From: Fibrobacterota bacterium
GTDB lineage: Bacteria; Fibrobacterota; Fibrobacteria; UBA5070
Assembly: GCA_016715065.1 (NCBI GenBank)
Contig: JADKBN010000028.1
Coordinates: 21,883-85,882, forward strand
Length of the DNA: 64,000 bases
Direction: 5' to 3'
Numbering within the stretch: position 1 is the stretch's first letter; the number at the start of each line of letters is the position of its first letter. The notes beneath the pieces were generated by a model. It saw only the letters and a list, made by a program, of their open reading frames with translations, did not search any database and was not told where the DNA came from. Shown piece after piece: positions 38,659-46,833 of this stretch. Made by a program: the position numbers and the translations under genes.

Positions 38659-41600
38659 GCGGCACCTCCTTGGGAAGCTGCGCCAACAGGAACCTGGGCG
38701 GAAAGAAAGGACGCTCCGGCGTGAGAGGCGTTCTGGCCCCGGACCTCCACTCGCCCATCACCCCAGGCGGCAAGGAGGACTTGCGGCACCTGGACATGGA
38801 GGTTACCGTCTCTGGCGGGGTAGGTACGTCCATCTGAGTGCGGTCCTGGCAGAGGGGCCGTTCTTCCGTTGGCAGCCACGAATTGACAATGGAAAGCATC
38901 CACTTCGGTGGAGGCCATTTCCTTGGGGAGAAGGGTTTCCAGGAGTCCTTGGGTGGAGATTGCTACTTGAACGCCTTGGGCCGAGCGGGTCGTGGTGGCG
39001 GCGCCGAGCTTGGCGGTCAAATCGATGGAGCGGGAACACTCCAGTTCAGTGCCGACCAATGGCCCCAAGAGGGAGTCGGAGAACTCCTTGATCGCGCCGG
39101 ACGGGCTTTTTTCTCCATCTGCTTCCGTTCGCGGCCGGGCTCTGACCTTCAACACGTGTTTCCCCTTACGGAGGAAATCGCCCTCCGCCGGCTGGAAAGC
39201 CACAAACACGACCTTTCCTGATTCGACGGTTCCGACGGTCTGGACGCTTTGTGTTTCCGGGATTCCTGTAATCACACCGAAGGAAATCGTCGCTTCCAGA
39301 ATCTGTCTAGACCAGAGATCTGTGTTGCCCGCCAGTTCGAGCTCGAAATGCCATTGGCTCGCCGAGGGTGTCGCTGTGCTGGGAGCGTAAAGTCTCGCCT
39401 GAAGCTCGCCAAAGCCAAGCGCACCGTAGTGGCCGAGAGGCTCCGGGCATGGGTAGGTAGCGATGGAAGCCGGAGAACGAGATTGGTCGAGCTTGAAAAC
39501 CTTGACTTCCTTCAAGGCGTCAATTCGCTCGCTCATTCCCGCCACCACATGGAAGTCGAACGAGTAATCCTTGTCCAGCACCTTCTTCGGATCTTCGTCG
39601 TAGGCCTCCAGGATGGCGGGCAACGGATCGAACTCAAAGAGGAGTTGATGCGAGTTGGCGGGGACGACACGCAGTCGGGTTCTGGTATCTACCAATTGGA
39701 TCATGCTGAATAGGTTGGTGGTTGTGGCCGCAACCGTGCAGTCGCCATCCATCAGGCAGCCCAGCCCGTCGGATTCGATGGCGGATAGCTTCACGGGCTT
39801 TCCCAGATGGGTGAACAGATCCTGCAACGAAAGGACAAGGGCTTGATGGACGCGGGGCGTCGTGGCGGCAGCTTTCACGGAGTCCCAGGAAATGTCCTTG
39901 GTCAGGAGCTTGCCGTTTGTCTTGCCGGGCGTGAATCCCACCACGAATTCGCCATCGAACTTGACCTGGTTTTCGGTCTTGAAGGATGCGGAGGGGCTTT
40001 CCTTGGGCTGAGCGATCGCGCGGACGCAAAAGCCTGTGGGTGTCCTGGCGCCATTTCCCCCAAGGATCACGACTTCCACCAGCCCTGCGAATTTCGAGCG
40101 AATTTCCGGAGCCGACCAGGGGACCACCCAGCCGAGGCATCTGGTTTTGGGAAAGGGTAGGTGGTCCTCAGGGGATGCAGTGGCTTCGCTAAACCGTGGC
40201 GGATCGATGTTGATTTTGGCAAGTCCCCAGGGAGAGGTCTTCATCAACTCCTCGTCACTGAAGACTTCCAACGTGCACTCTCCCCACACATCGGCCATGC
40301 GCCGATCAAAGAAAATCCCGCAATCATCTACCGCAACAGGAACATGGAGGTGGTCGACGAATTCAACGGGCATCACCCCTTCGCGCAGCGGAGACCCTGT
40401 CAATTCCTGTTTGGCTTTTCCAAACGCATTGGTCATTTCGGATTTGGCCATTCCGATACCGGTGGTTTTGAGGGAGTCTGCGGTGGGGATCGAACCTCCC
40501 TGTGCGGCGGCTTGGAGACCGCTCGAAGCAGAGGCCGTAGCGGAGGCGGAAGGACTCGAGGGGGATGGAATGAATTTGAGACGCAACTCGTAGGTCGCCG
40601 GGGTGGAGCCCTCGTTTCCGAGCGCGTACATTTCATCCACCACGATCAAGACAAGTTCTGTCCCGAAGGCCACGGTGGCTTCCTTGGAGAGGATGCCCGC
40701 ACCCACAGGCTTCAATGCGCCCCGACTGGGCTTGCCATCAGGTTTGGTGTCAGGGGAAGGCTGTTTGAAGGTGAGCGTATCCTTCATGGCAGAGAGCATT
40801 TCCAAGATCCATTTCAAGGTGATGGGATTCATTGTTTCCACCGTGCCGTCGCTGGGTAGAGCCGATCCGAACAGCTTGGCATCGGCTCCCGAGGCGGCAT
40901 TGAGTCCGGGCGATTCCTGGGCTGGGTCCCACCAGGTCAACGCCGCGGGAGGGATTCCCTTTCCGGCTTCGCTATTCAGCAGGATTTGATTGGAAGTCGG
41001 GAGCCAGTTGCTGGTGAACTTCAAGCGAGTCGATCGGAACGAGGTCCCCGTCAATGCCTTGAAACGAGCGAAATCCACGGCGCCGATTTCCTTGGCGGAA
41101 CTCGCAGCTGTCAGCGACGACGCCTCGCCATCGATCCGAACCAGATCGGCAAGCAATGGTGCGCAGAGCACGAGGTTCACCAAGGTCTTGCCCGACCAGT
41201 GCGCGGAAGTGAGTGCGACCCTGGAAGGGGGTTTGTCAAATTTACCCTCATCACCGGAGTCGGTGAAATCGACCCAAGCCTCCGTGTCTGTTAGATGGAT
41301 CCGATACGAAGGCGGCAAAACGACTTCTCCCTTGTCCAGCGAATGAACCCATTCGATCTTCCAGATCACCTCGGTCTGGGGGGGCGAAAGCTTGGAAGGA
41401 GGAATCATCTTGCCCAGATCGAATCCCAGATCGACCTTGGTCCCTGTGCTGGCTTGATCGTTGTATTTCTTGACCAGGTCATACGGCACGGGCTTGGTCG
41501 GGAAGTCAGCCCAGCCGGCCAATGCTCCTTTGATCCCGAATTTGGACGAAATCGACTCGTCCGCGAAAGCTTCCTCAGGGGTGGCGGATAGAATCGTCGG

Positions 41601-42530
41601 GAAGAAGTCCTCTGAGAGAGCTCCCCCAGATTTTTCCACCAGCAAGTTCACAAGACTGGTGACGGTTGAATCTGCTTGCGCAGAGAAGACTTCCCAGTGT
41701 AGAAACGTGGGGCTAACCTTGAACTTGACCACCCCCTTGGCATCCTTTATGTCGGAATGCTTGCCGGAATATGGACCAACCATTCCCAGCACAGCATTGC
41801 CTTGCACCGTGAGGAACGGGTGGTTGAATGTGACCGTTTTCCCTTCCGAGAGCAGGGACCAAAGGTTCGCGATTTCCAAGGCCGGAGATTTGAATTCCCA
41901 AAGAGCCTGGGGGTCTTGGGTGTTTTCGCGGATCCCGATCTTGAATACAGATTTGCCATCGCGGGAGATCACGGTGGCCTGACAGGCCTGGGGCTGGTAG
42001 GGCTCCGTTGCCCAGACGCAGGAGCCCATGGGTTGGCTGTCGGCTCCGTCCCAGGAAGCCTTGGCGCGCACCTTGATGAACATTCCGTGTTGGCCCAAAA
42101 ACACTTGGCGCAACCAGGGGATGTCGGCGAGATCCCCTTTCAGGGGTTGGGGGTCGGTGGCGATGGAGCCTGTCTGGAAGGGGGTTTCCACGGGCTTCAT
42201 GTGCATGTAGAGCGAAAACAAGGTGCCCTTTGGTTTTTCCAAGTCGTGCCGGACAAGAACAAAATTTGTCCAGTTGCAGATCGCCGCTGAGCTTGTTTCC
42301 GAACAACTGTCGTGCTCTTTGGGGGCCATTCGCGCGGCCACGATGTAGCCAGGGGCCAGATTGTGGACGGAAGTCGCCTTTCCTTCAGGAGAGAGATGGA
42401 CTCCTCCATGCAGGTACAATTTTTGTTCGTGCGGCATGGACAGCGGGAAAAATCCACCCTCGGTCTGCGGGGAGCCTCCCTCCTTTCCGGGCATGGCGCA
42501 GGTTTCGTTGTTGGCGTAGTAGGTGCCGGG
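38655..42530 (-). CDS. C-terminal part of giant M15/M23-like protein (frameshifted from the M15 part)
   Basis: About 1290 residues continue in a different frame from the M15 domain at 42530-43297. Protein-like sequence begins PGTYYANNETCAMPGKEGG. It then has an M23/LytM-like region: LYLHGGVHLSPEGKATSVHN, FVLVRHDLEKPKGTLFSLYM-H-M and, after GMVGPYSGKH, FLHWEVFSAQ, which resembles the metal-site strands of zinc endopeptidases. Whether zinc ligands are complete is not certain. The remaining about 1000 residues are beta-rich and unrecognised, with repeats of Ser/Lys/Glu strands. The frame can be read upstream to 42860, but that stretch is antisense-like filler relative to the M15 frame. Ends coupled to the 37156 gene. 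Confidence 0.65.
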   Translation of the reverse strand, partial: PGTYYANNETCAMPGKEGGSPQTEGGFFPLSMPHEQKLYLHGGVHLSPEGKATSVHNLAPGYIVAARMAPKEHDSCSETSSAAICNWTNFVLVRHDLEKPKGTLFSLYMHMKPVETPFQTGSIATDPQPLKGDLADIPWLRQVFLGQHGMFIKVRAKASWDGADSQPMGSCVWATEPYQPQACQATVISRDGKSVFKIGIRENTQDPQALWEFKSPALEIANLWSLLSEGKTVTFNHPFLTVQGNAVLGMVGPYSGKHSDIKDAKGVVKFKVSPTFLHWEVFSAQADSTVTSLVNLLVEKSGGALSEDFFPTILSATPEEAFADESISSKFGIKGALAGWADFPTKPVPYDLVKKYNDQASTGTKVDLGFDLGKMIPPSKLSPPQTEVIWKIEWVHSLDKGEVVLPPSYRIHLTDTEAWVDFTDSGDEGKFDKPPSRVALTSAHWSGKTLVNLVLCAPLLADLVRIDGEASSLTAASSAKEIGAVDFARFKALTGTSFRSTRLKFTSNWLPTSNQILLNSEAGKGIPPAALTWWDPAQESPGLNAASGADAKLFGSALPSDGTVETMNPITLKWILEMLSAMKDTLTFKQPSPDTKPDGKPSRGALKPVGAGILSKEATVAFGTELVLIVVDEMYALGNEGSTPATYELRLKFIPSPSSPSASATASASSGLQAAAQGGSIPTADSLKTTGIGMAKSEMTNAFGKAKQELTGSPLREGVMPVEFVDHLHVPVAVDDCGIFFDRRMADVWGECTLEVFSDEELMKTSPWGLAKINIDPPRFSEATASPEDHLPFPKTRCLGWVVPWSAPEIRSKFAGLVEVVILGGNGARTPTGFCVRAIAQPKESPSASFKTENQVKFDGEFVVGFTPGKTNGKLLTKDISWDSVKAAATTPRVHQALVLSLQDLFTHLGKPVKLSAIESDGLGCLMDGDCTVAATTTNLFSMIQLVDTRTRLRVVPANSHQLLFEFDPLPAILEAYDEDPKKVLDKDYSFDFHVVAGMSERIDALKEVKVFKLDQSRSPASIATYPCPEPLGHYGALGFGELQARLYAPSTATPSASQWHFELELAGNTDLWSRQILEATISFGVITGIPETQSVQTVGTVESGKVVFVAFQPAEGDFLRKGKHVLKVRARPRTEADGEKSPSGAIKEFSDSLLGPLVGTELECSRSIDLTAKLGAATTTRSAQGVQVAISTQGLLETLLPKEMASTEVDAFHCQFVAANGRTAPLPGPHSDGRTYPARDGNLHVQVPQVLLAAWGDGRVEVRGQNASHAGASFLSAQVPVGAASQGGAA

Positions 42531-43297
42531 ATTCTGTCCTTCCCGAGCTCCAGCGGAAAAAAGAAGTTTCGGGCAGCGCCCCCCCCAATCGGAGGGCGGA
42601 GCAAGCCCCACTCGAAATGCATGTAATCGTGGTTGGTTTGCTGGTAGAATCCGCCCCAACGGAAGCCGTTGGCTTCGAAGATTTCCACGATCCGGCGGGG
42701 CATGTCGGCGGTACTGGTATTGCCCTTCACCATGTTGTTGTCGGTATAATTGAGGTCGATCGCCGAACCATAGGCGTGGTCGGAGAGCAATGTGCTGCGG
42801 ATTGCCCGATCCTTCGTACGTGGGGCGGGCAAATGAAAGGTTCCTTGCTTGCGGTCCCATTCGGCGAAGGCGATGCGGATATCTTCACCTTGCTTCAAAT
42901 TGCGCAGGGGCTCCGCGTAAAAGGGGTCATTTCTCCATTTGTCGTCGATCATTTCCGTTTTGTAGCGAAACAAATAGCCGCCGCTGAAATTTCCTTTCAG
43001 GATGTATGGCTTGCTGGAGGCGCGGTTTTCCGCCAGGATCTCTTGGAAGACCTTCTGCAACCGCTTGGCGAGGAACTTGTGAAAATCGATCGAGCGGGTT
43101 TGGCTGAGATCGGGCCCGAATCCTTCGAGCTTCACGGGAATGATGTTTTTGTCTTTCCAGTCGGATTTTGTTGGATCGCCAAAGGCGCGAATCTTTTTGG
43201 CCTCTGCTCGTAGGAAGTTAGGGAGTCCGCTGCCGTAATAGGCGGCGACTTCGGGGTTGGTTTTCAGAACCCGGGGGCGGGGAAGATCCATGGTCAT
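42197..43297 (-). CDS. M15-type peptidase N-terminal part of the giant protein
   Basis: Starts MTMDLPRPRVLKTNPEV at ATG 43297, no signal peptide. The M15 (D-Ala-D-Ala / L-Ala-D-Glu peptidase, VanY-like) zinc motifs are LLSDHAYGSAIDLNY (His174, Asp181) and NHDYMHFEWG (His227). This domain (to about residue 255) is real; the residues after about 42530 in this frame (PERREAPRRPRVDFSRC and on) are filler. One missing base near 42524-42531 would join IP to GTYYANN and restore one protein of about 1547 residues; a run of eight C at 42579-42586 is another possible indel site. Start overlaps the stop of the preceding gene (ATGA). It would cut peptidoglycan stem peptides. Confidence 0.75.
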   Translation of the reverse strand: MTMDLPRPRVLKTNPEVAAYYGSGLPNFLRAEAKKIRAFGDPTKSDWKDKNIIPVKLEGFGPDLSQTRSIDFHKFLAKRLQKVFQEILAENRASSKPYILKGNFSGGYLFRYKTEMIDDKWRNDPFYAEPLRNLKQGEDIRIAFAEWDRKQGTFHLPAPRTKDRAIRSTLLSDHAYGSAIDLNYTDNNMVKGNTSTADMPRRIVEIFEANGFRWGGFYQQTNHDYMHFEWGLLRPPIGGGAARNFFFPLELGKDRIPAPTTPTTKPAPCPERREAPRRPRVDFSRCPCRTNKNCTCMEESISLLKERRLPSTIWPLATSWPREWPPKSTTVVRKQAQRRSATGQILFLSGTTWKNQRAPCFRSTCT

Positions 43298-43839
43298 GGC
43301 TTGAGACTCCGATAGTGGACGAAAAGACTGTCCTTCCAGAAGAACTCGAAGAATGAATCGCGGTTCAGTTCCAGAGGGTGATTGGGCTCGTTGAAGACGG
43401 CGGCTTCATGGAAGCCGTCTCCATCGAGGTCGTAAAAGAGGGGTTGACCATCCCCGAATTTGCAGCCCAGTTCATTGGCGCAGTCTCGAATTTCCTCCAC
43501 TGCGTCTCGATCGCTCCTTCCCGCCGTTTTTGCGACCCCGATCCACCGATGTTGGGGCAGGTTCTGGATGCCGGTAGTGGAATGGAGAGAATCGGATCGA
43601 TTCGAACAGTCGTCGACGGAATGCGGATCCATCCTGGCCAGCGAGTCTTCCAGTCGGAGGGAATCCGCTTCCATGGCGCAAACCATCAGGGCCCGTTGGG
43701 TGGGCATGTGCCAGGCGTCGTAGATCATGGGGGCCGAGATCAGGATCGGGAGCGGTGCGGGTTTTTCCGCTGCGCTGGCAAATGAGACAGAAAACGACGC
43801 GAAGAGAGCGTATGTGAACCTGGCGTAGATTGGGGGCAT
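43294..43839 (-). CDS. small secreted protein, first gene of the M15/M23 operon
   Basis: 181 residues from ATG 43839, the start that gives the signal peptide MPPIYARFTYALFASFSVSFASA. The mature part is Cys- and Asp-rich (MVCAMEADSLRLEDS, DDCSNRSDS, CANELGCKFGDGQPLFYDLDG). The DLDGDGFHEA segment looks like a calcium-binding DxDxDG loop. The stop overlaps the start of the M15 gene (ATGA). A periplasmic protein coupled to a cytoplasm-made peptidoglycan hydrolase could be an immunity or inhibitor protein, but that is speculation. Confidence 0.6.
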   Translation of the reverse strand: MPPIYARFTYALFASFSVSFASAAEKPAPLPILISAPMIYDAWHMPTQRALMVCAMEADSLRLEDSLARMDPHSVDDCSNRSDSLHSTTGIQNLPQHRWIGVAKTAGRSDRDAVEEIRDCANELGCKFGDGQPLFYDLDGDGFHEAAVFNEPNHPLELNRDSFFEFFWKDSLFVHYRSLKP

Positions 43840-43978
43840 GGGATGTCGCTCTGTGGTTGTGTGAAAGGATCTGACACAGGAGACGAGGAGAAATAGTGCT
43901 GAAGGGCGGGTCAAGCTTGTGGAATGTAGAAACGTTCATGAGATGTCCATTTTTGTCTTACCTAGAAGGAGATCTCCC

Positions 43979-45184
43979 ATGTCCGACATCGCTTGCTGGA
44001 GGGGAATGATGGCGGTGTGTGCCGCTTTCGCCTTGCTGATCGGCTGCCGGCAGGAAAGCTCCACCACTGTGCCGGTCCCGCAGCCCATCGATCGAAAGGT
44101 CCCCCAGCGGGTGGGCGACAGCATCGATCTCTACCAGGGAGCTGTGCTGACCGAGGTTTACGGTGCGGAAGAGGCGATGCTTCGGGGGGCAGGCGGGAAG
44201 CTCCTGGCGGTGATTGCCCCTCTGCAGTCCCAGCTACCCGTGGAGTTCGTGTTCGGCGCCGATTCCTCTGCTCGATTCCGCTCGTTGGAGGTCCTGGATT
44301 CCTTGTTGGACTCCCTATCCAGAGGAAGGAAGGCTCTGGTGTTGCGCGACTCCTTGGGGATCTGTGGCGTTTCGCTGATCGAATCGGAAAGCTCGAAAGT
44401 CTGGGATTCCGCAGGCTTTTTCAAGGTTTCAACTCCATCCCCAGACGACTTTGGAGCCAAGCCGATCCGTTGGAAGCTGCCTCGTGTCGAACGGGATTTG
44501 GGAGACCCGGGAGGGGAGTTGCAGTATTGGTGCAGAGGCGTCTTGAGGATTTCCGGGAGATTGATGTACTCCTATCAGTTGCGGAAGTTGTGCCGGGAGG
44601 CGCAGGACATCGAGACCAATCCGTTTTGCATCGATGACGAATTCCTGGTCGACGCGGGGGACGGCTCCACCTGGGGTTGGGGTAGCGATGGGAGACGCGA
44701 GTTCGTCATCCGCAGAGGAGGCGATGGCGTGCGTATCCTGAAGGTCCAGCCGGCGGACACCTCGAAACCAGGATCTGTCGTGACAAGCGGTTGCCACGAT
44801 GAATCCTTCCTGTGGAGGTACGGCAAAGACGGAAAATGGCTGGAAGGGATTTCCTTGGCGACAGGGAGGTGCGTGCGCCGAATTTCCCTGGCTCCGACCA
44901 GCCCTGGCGGGAAAATCGTTCGAATGGGCGGCGATTTGGAGGTGGATTCCACGGGAGTGGTGTACGCCCTCGAGGTGACCGACAGTTCGGCGAACGTGTA
45001 TCGGGCCGGTAGCGGGAACCGAATTACCGAGGTTTCCAGGGGATGGAGCATCTCTCGGGACGACCTGGATCGGGTCCAGTTCGTGGGTTCAAAGTTCGAT
45101 CCCTATCTCCGCACGGAGAAACAAGACCACCGCATGGATGAAATCGTTGACTGGGAAGAGCTCGCTCCCCCCGAGAAACCCTGA
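43979..45184 (+). CDS. lipoprotein of unknown function, divergent from the M15/M23 operon
   Basis: 401 residues from ATG 43979 with AAGGAGA upstream. Signal MSDIACWRGMMAVCAAFALL ends in the lipobox LIGC. The mature part contains Cys pairs (QYWCRGVLRISG, KLCREAQDIETNPFC, SGCHDESFLWRYG) and repeated beta strands with Trp/Asp (DGSTWGWGSDGRREFVIRRG, DLEVDSTGVVYALEVTD) suggesting a beta-propeller. It shares the 139-base divergent gap with the 43839 gene, so the two could be co-regulated. Confidence 0.65.
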   Translation: MSDIACWRGMMAVCAAFALLIGCRQESSTTVPVPQPIDRKVPQRVGDSIDLYQGAVLTEVYGAEEAMLRGAGGKLLAVIAPLQSQLPVEFVFGADSSARFRSLEVLDSLLDSLSRGRKALVLRDSLGICGVSLIESESSKVWDSAGFFKVSTPSPDDFGAKPIRWKLPRVERDLGDPGGELQYWCRGVLRISGRLMYSYQLRKLCREAQDIETNPFCIDDEFLVDAGDGSTWGWGSDGRREFVIRRGGDGVRILKVQPADTSKPGSVVTSGCHDESFLWRYGKDGKWLEGISLATGRCVRRISLAPTSPGGKIVRMGGDLEVDSTGVVYALEVTDSSANVYRAGSGNRITEVSRGWSISRDDLDRVQFVGSKFDPYLRTEKQDHRMDEIVDWEELAPPEKP

Positions 45185-45226
45185 GGAGGCTCCAAAGCCC
45201 CGCAAGGCTCCCTCATCTTCGCGGAT

Positions 45227-45312
45227 TCATCCCTGGTCTGTGAATAACAGATTCTGCCTGTTCTCGTCGCGCAGCAGGTTGAGTTGGGCGGGGCGGTGGG
45301 CGCCGCCGATGG
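45227..45312 (-). pseudogene. remnant of the nrtR 3' end
   Basis: Translated on the minus strand it reads GGAHRPAQLNLLRDENRQNLLFTDQG and a stop, against GGAHRPAQLYRLRDEFRRNLSLTDRG at the end of nrtR (46005-46100). About 26 DNA bases are identical in the core. The nrtR-like copy is truncated and lies on the far side of the metalloprotease-like gene, so the pair flanks it as direct repeats. Confidence 0.7.
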
Positions 45313-45324
45313 CCCCCCCCTATT

Positions 45325-45357
45325 CTGAGACGCCCCACCGGGGCGTCTGTACGGGGG
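45325..45357. repeat. GAGACGCCCC palindrome copy
   Basis: CTGAGACGCCCC, AC, CGGGGCGTCTGTACGGGGG; lies directly after the metalloprotease-like gene stop (45359) and beside the nrtR remnant. Confidence 0.8.
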
Positions 45358-45358
45358 A

Positions 45359-45997
45359 TTAGATGCCTGAGCCTGCCGTGAGCCGTTGGTGCAAGGCCGC
45401 GGGATGGGAGGCGAGGCCGGAGTGGAGCCCGTGGTCCAGGAAGTGGGAGAGGGCGTGGTATTCCCAGTTGGGGTGGGCAGTGTCGAGGGACGGCAGGTGT
45501 CTGGAAGCGTAGTAGCGGGGGCTGAAGGTGCATTCGCAGAAACGGTCCACGAAGCCGTAGGCTTCGGCTTCCAGAGGCATCTTCCGGCCGTAGCCGCCTG
45601 CGTACAGAAATTGACAACCGTACTCACCCGCGAACCGAAGTTCGCCCAGGCGTTGGATCTGCAGGATGTGGACGAGTTCGTGGACCATAAGCAGGAAGGA
45701 ATCGTAGGTGTCCAATGATCCACTGGCACTTGCATAGATCCGATCCTTGTAGGCCATGCCGATGACGGAACGGTGGAACAGCCAAGCCGGCAGCCAGGCG
45801 CCCGACACGATCCGGAGGTTGGAAAGGTCCACGTCGGGCAGCAAGAGGTGGAAGCGGCGAAGGGTCAGGGTGTCGAGCGCCAAAGGCTTGCGGTGGATGT
45901 TCGCCAGGGCGGCTGTGTGCTTGCTCAGCCAGTAGACGACCACCCCTGCGAGGAAGGCGAGGGGACGAAGGAGGGAAGAGCGGTTCCAGGATGGCAA
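45359..45997 (-). CDS. membrane-anchored HExxH metalloprotease-like protein
   Basis: About 212 residues from TTG 45997, 7 bases after the nrtR stop (no ATG is available in this frame near the junction). An N-terminal membrane segment (LLRPLAFLAGVVVYWLS) is followed by a domain with HELVHILQIQRLGELRFAGEYG, an HExxH zinc motif with a downstream Glu (EAEAYGF), as in DUF4157-like putative metallopeptidases. The sequence is otherwise unfamiliar. It may be co-transcribed with nrtR. No link to NAD metabolism is evident and its substrate is unknown. Confidence 0.6.
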   Translation of the reverse strand: MPSWNRSSLLRPLAFLAGVVVYWLSKHTAALANIHRKPLALDTLTLRRFHLLLPDVDLSNLRIVSGAWLPAWLFHRSVIGMAYKDRIYASASGSLDTYDSFLLMVHELVHILQIQRLGELRFAGEYGCQFLYAGGYGRKMPLEAEAYGFVDRFCECTFSPRYYASRHLPSLDTAHPNWEYHALSHFLDHGLHSGLASHPAALHQRLTAGSGI

Positions 45998-46004
45998 GGA
46001 GTTG

Positions 46005-46718
46005 TCATCCCCCCGAGTTGATGCCGCGGTCGGTGAGAGACAGATTCCGTCTGAACTCGTCGCGCAGGCGGTAGAGTTGGGCGGGGCGGTGGGCGCCGCC
46101 GGTGGTCGCGCCGGGGATGGGCTCCACGAAGCCGAGTTCCTCCATCTTGCGACGGAAACTGACCTTGTTGATGGTCTCGCCCAGCGTGGCCTCGTACACG
46201 GCTTGCAATTGCGGGAGCGTGAAGGACTCGCGGCACAGGTGAACCGGAAGGCTGGAGTAGGAGCTTTTGGAACGCACGCGATCCAGGGCCTCGTGCACGA
46301 TCCGTTCGTGATCGAAAGGAAGGCCGCGCACTTGGCTTGTGGAAGTGACCTCCAGATGGTCCGTCCAGCGTGACTCGAGCGCTTCCCACGGAACCAGGGC
46401 GTACCAGGCGACAGAAACCGACCAACCGCGCGGATCCCGGCCCGGTCCGGAAAAAACGCCCAGTTGCTCCAGGTAGGGGCTTTGCAGGCCGGTCTTCTCG
46501 CGCAGCACGCGCTCGGCCGCATCGCGGGCGTCTCGGTCCGTGGCGGGGTGGATGTACCCCCCCGGCAAGGCGGCGAGGCCCCGGAACGGCTCCTGGGCGC
46601 GGCGAGCCAGCACCACCTGGAGGGCGTTTTCCACCAGAGTCAGCAGCACCACGTCCACCGTGCAGATCACGGGATCCGGCAGTTCGCGGGGGTGGTGGTG
46701 CTTTGATTCAGTGGGCAT
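46005..46718 (-). CDS. nrtR: NrtR-type Nudix-related transcriptional repressor of NAD metabolism
   Basis: 237 residues. An N-terminal Nudix-like domain (PVICTVDVVLLTLVENALQV, GGYIHPATDRD, AAERVLREKTGL) is followed by a winged-helix domain (LPQLQAVYEATLGETINKVSFRRKMEELG) and the C-terminal GGAHRPAQLYRL common to NrtR. The Nudix box is broken: the two catalytic Glu positions are Val and Lys (RVLREKTG), so it probably senses ADP-ribose or a related NAD metabolite without hydrolysing it. It is divergent from pncA across two palindromes, and the NAD salvage genes follow on the other strand, so it is expected to repress them. Confidence 0.88.
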   Translation of the reverse strand: MPTESKHHHPRELPDPVICTVDVVLLTLVENALQVVLARRAQEPFRGLAALPGGYIHPATDRDARDAAERVLREKTGLQSPYLEQLGVFSGPGRDPRGWSVSVAWYALVPWEALESRWTDHLEVTSTSQVRGLPFDHERIVHEALDRVRSKSSYSSLPVHLCRESFTLPQLQAVYEATLGETINKVSFRRKMEELGFVEPIPGATTGGAHRPAQLYRLRDEFRRNLSLTDRGINSGG

Positions 46719-46770
46719 CGAACCAGAAGATACCTCTTTAGGAAGCTGGGCTCATCATGAGAAATAGATA

Positions 46771-46795
46771 GTTGCGTAACGCAACAAACGTTTGT
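46771..46795. promoter_or_regulatory. two palindromes between nrtR and pncA, candidate NrtR operators
   Basis: GTTGCGTAACGCAAC at 46771-46785 (7-bp arms around one base) and ACAAACGTTTGT at 46784-46795 (perfect, 12 bp) adjoin. They occupy the middle of the 115-base divergent gap, the usual place of NrtR boxes, though NrtR motifs vary between taxa and no published motif is claimed to match. Confidence 0.6.
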
Positions 46796-46833
46796 ATCTT
46801 CTGTTTATCAACCAACCACACAGGAGACGCCCC

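Noticed and set aside
42531..42860. Upstream extension of the giant-protein frame to an apparent start at 42860
   Set aside because: This stretch is the M15 domain in another frame; the M15 zinc motifs show which frame is coding.
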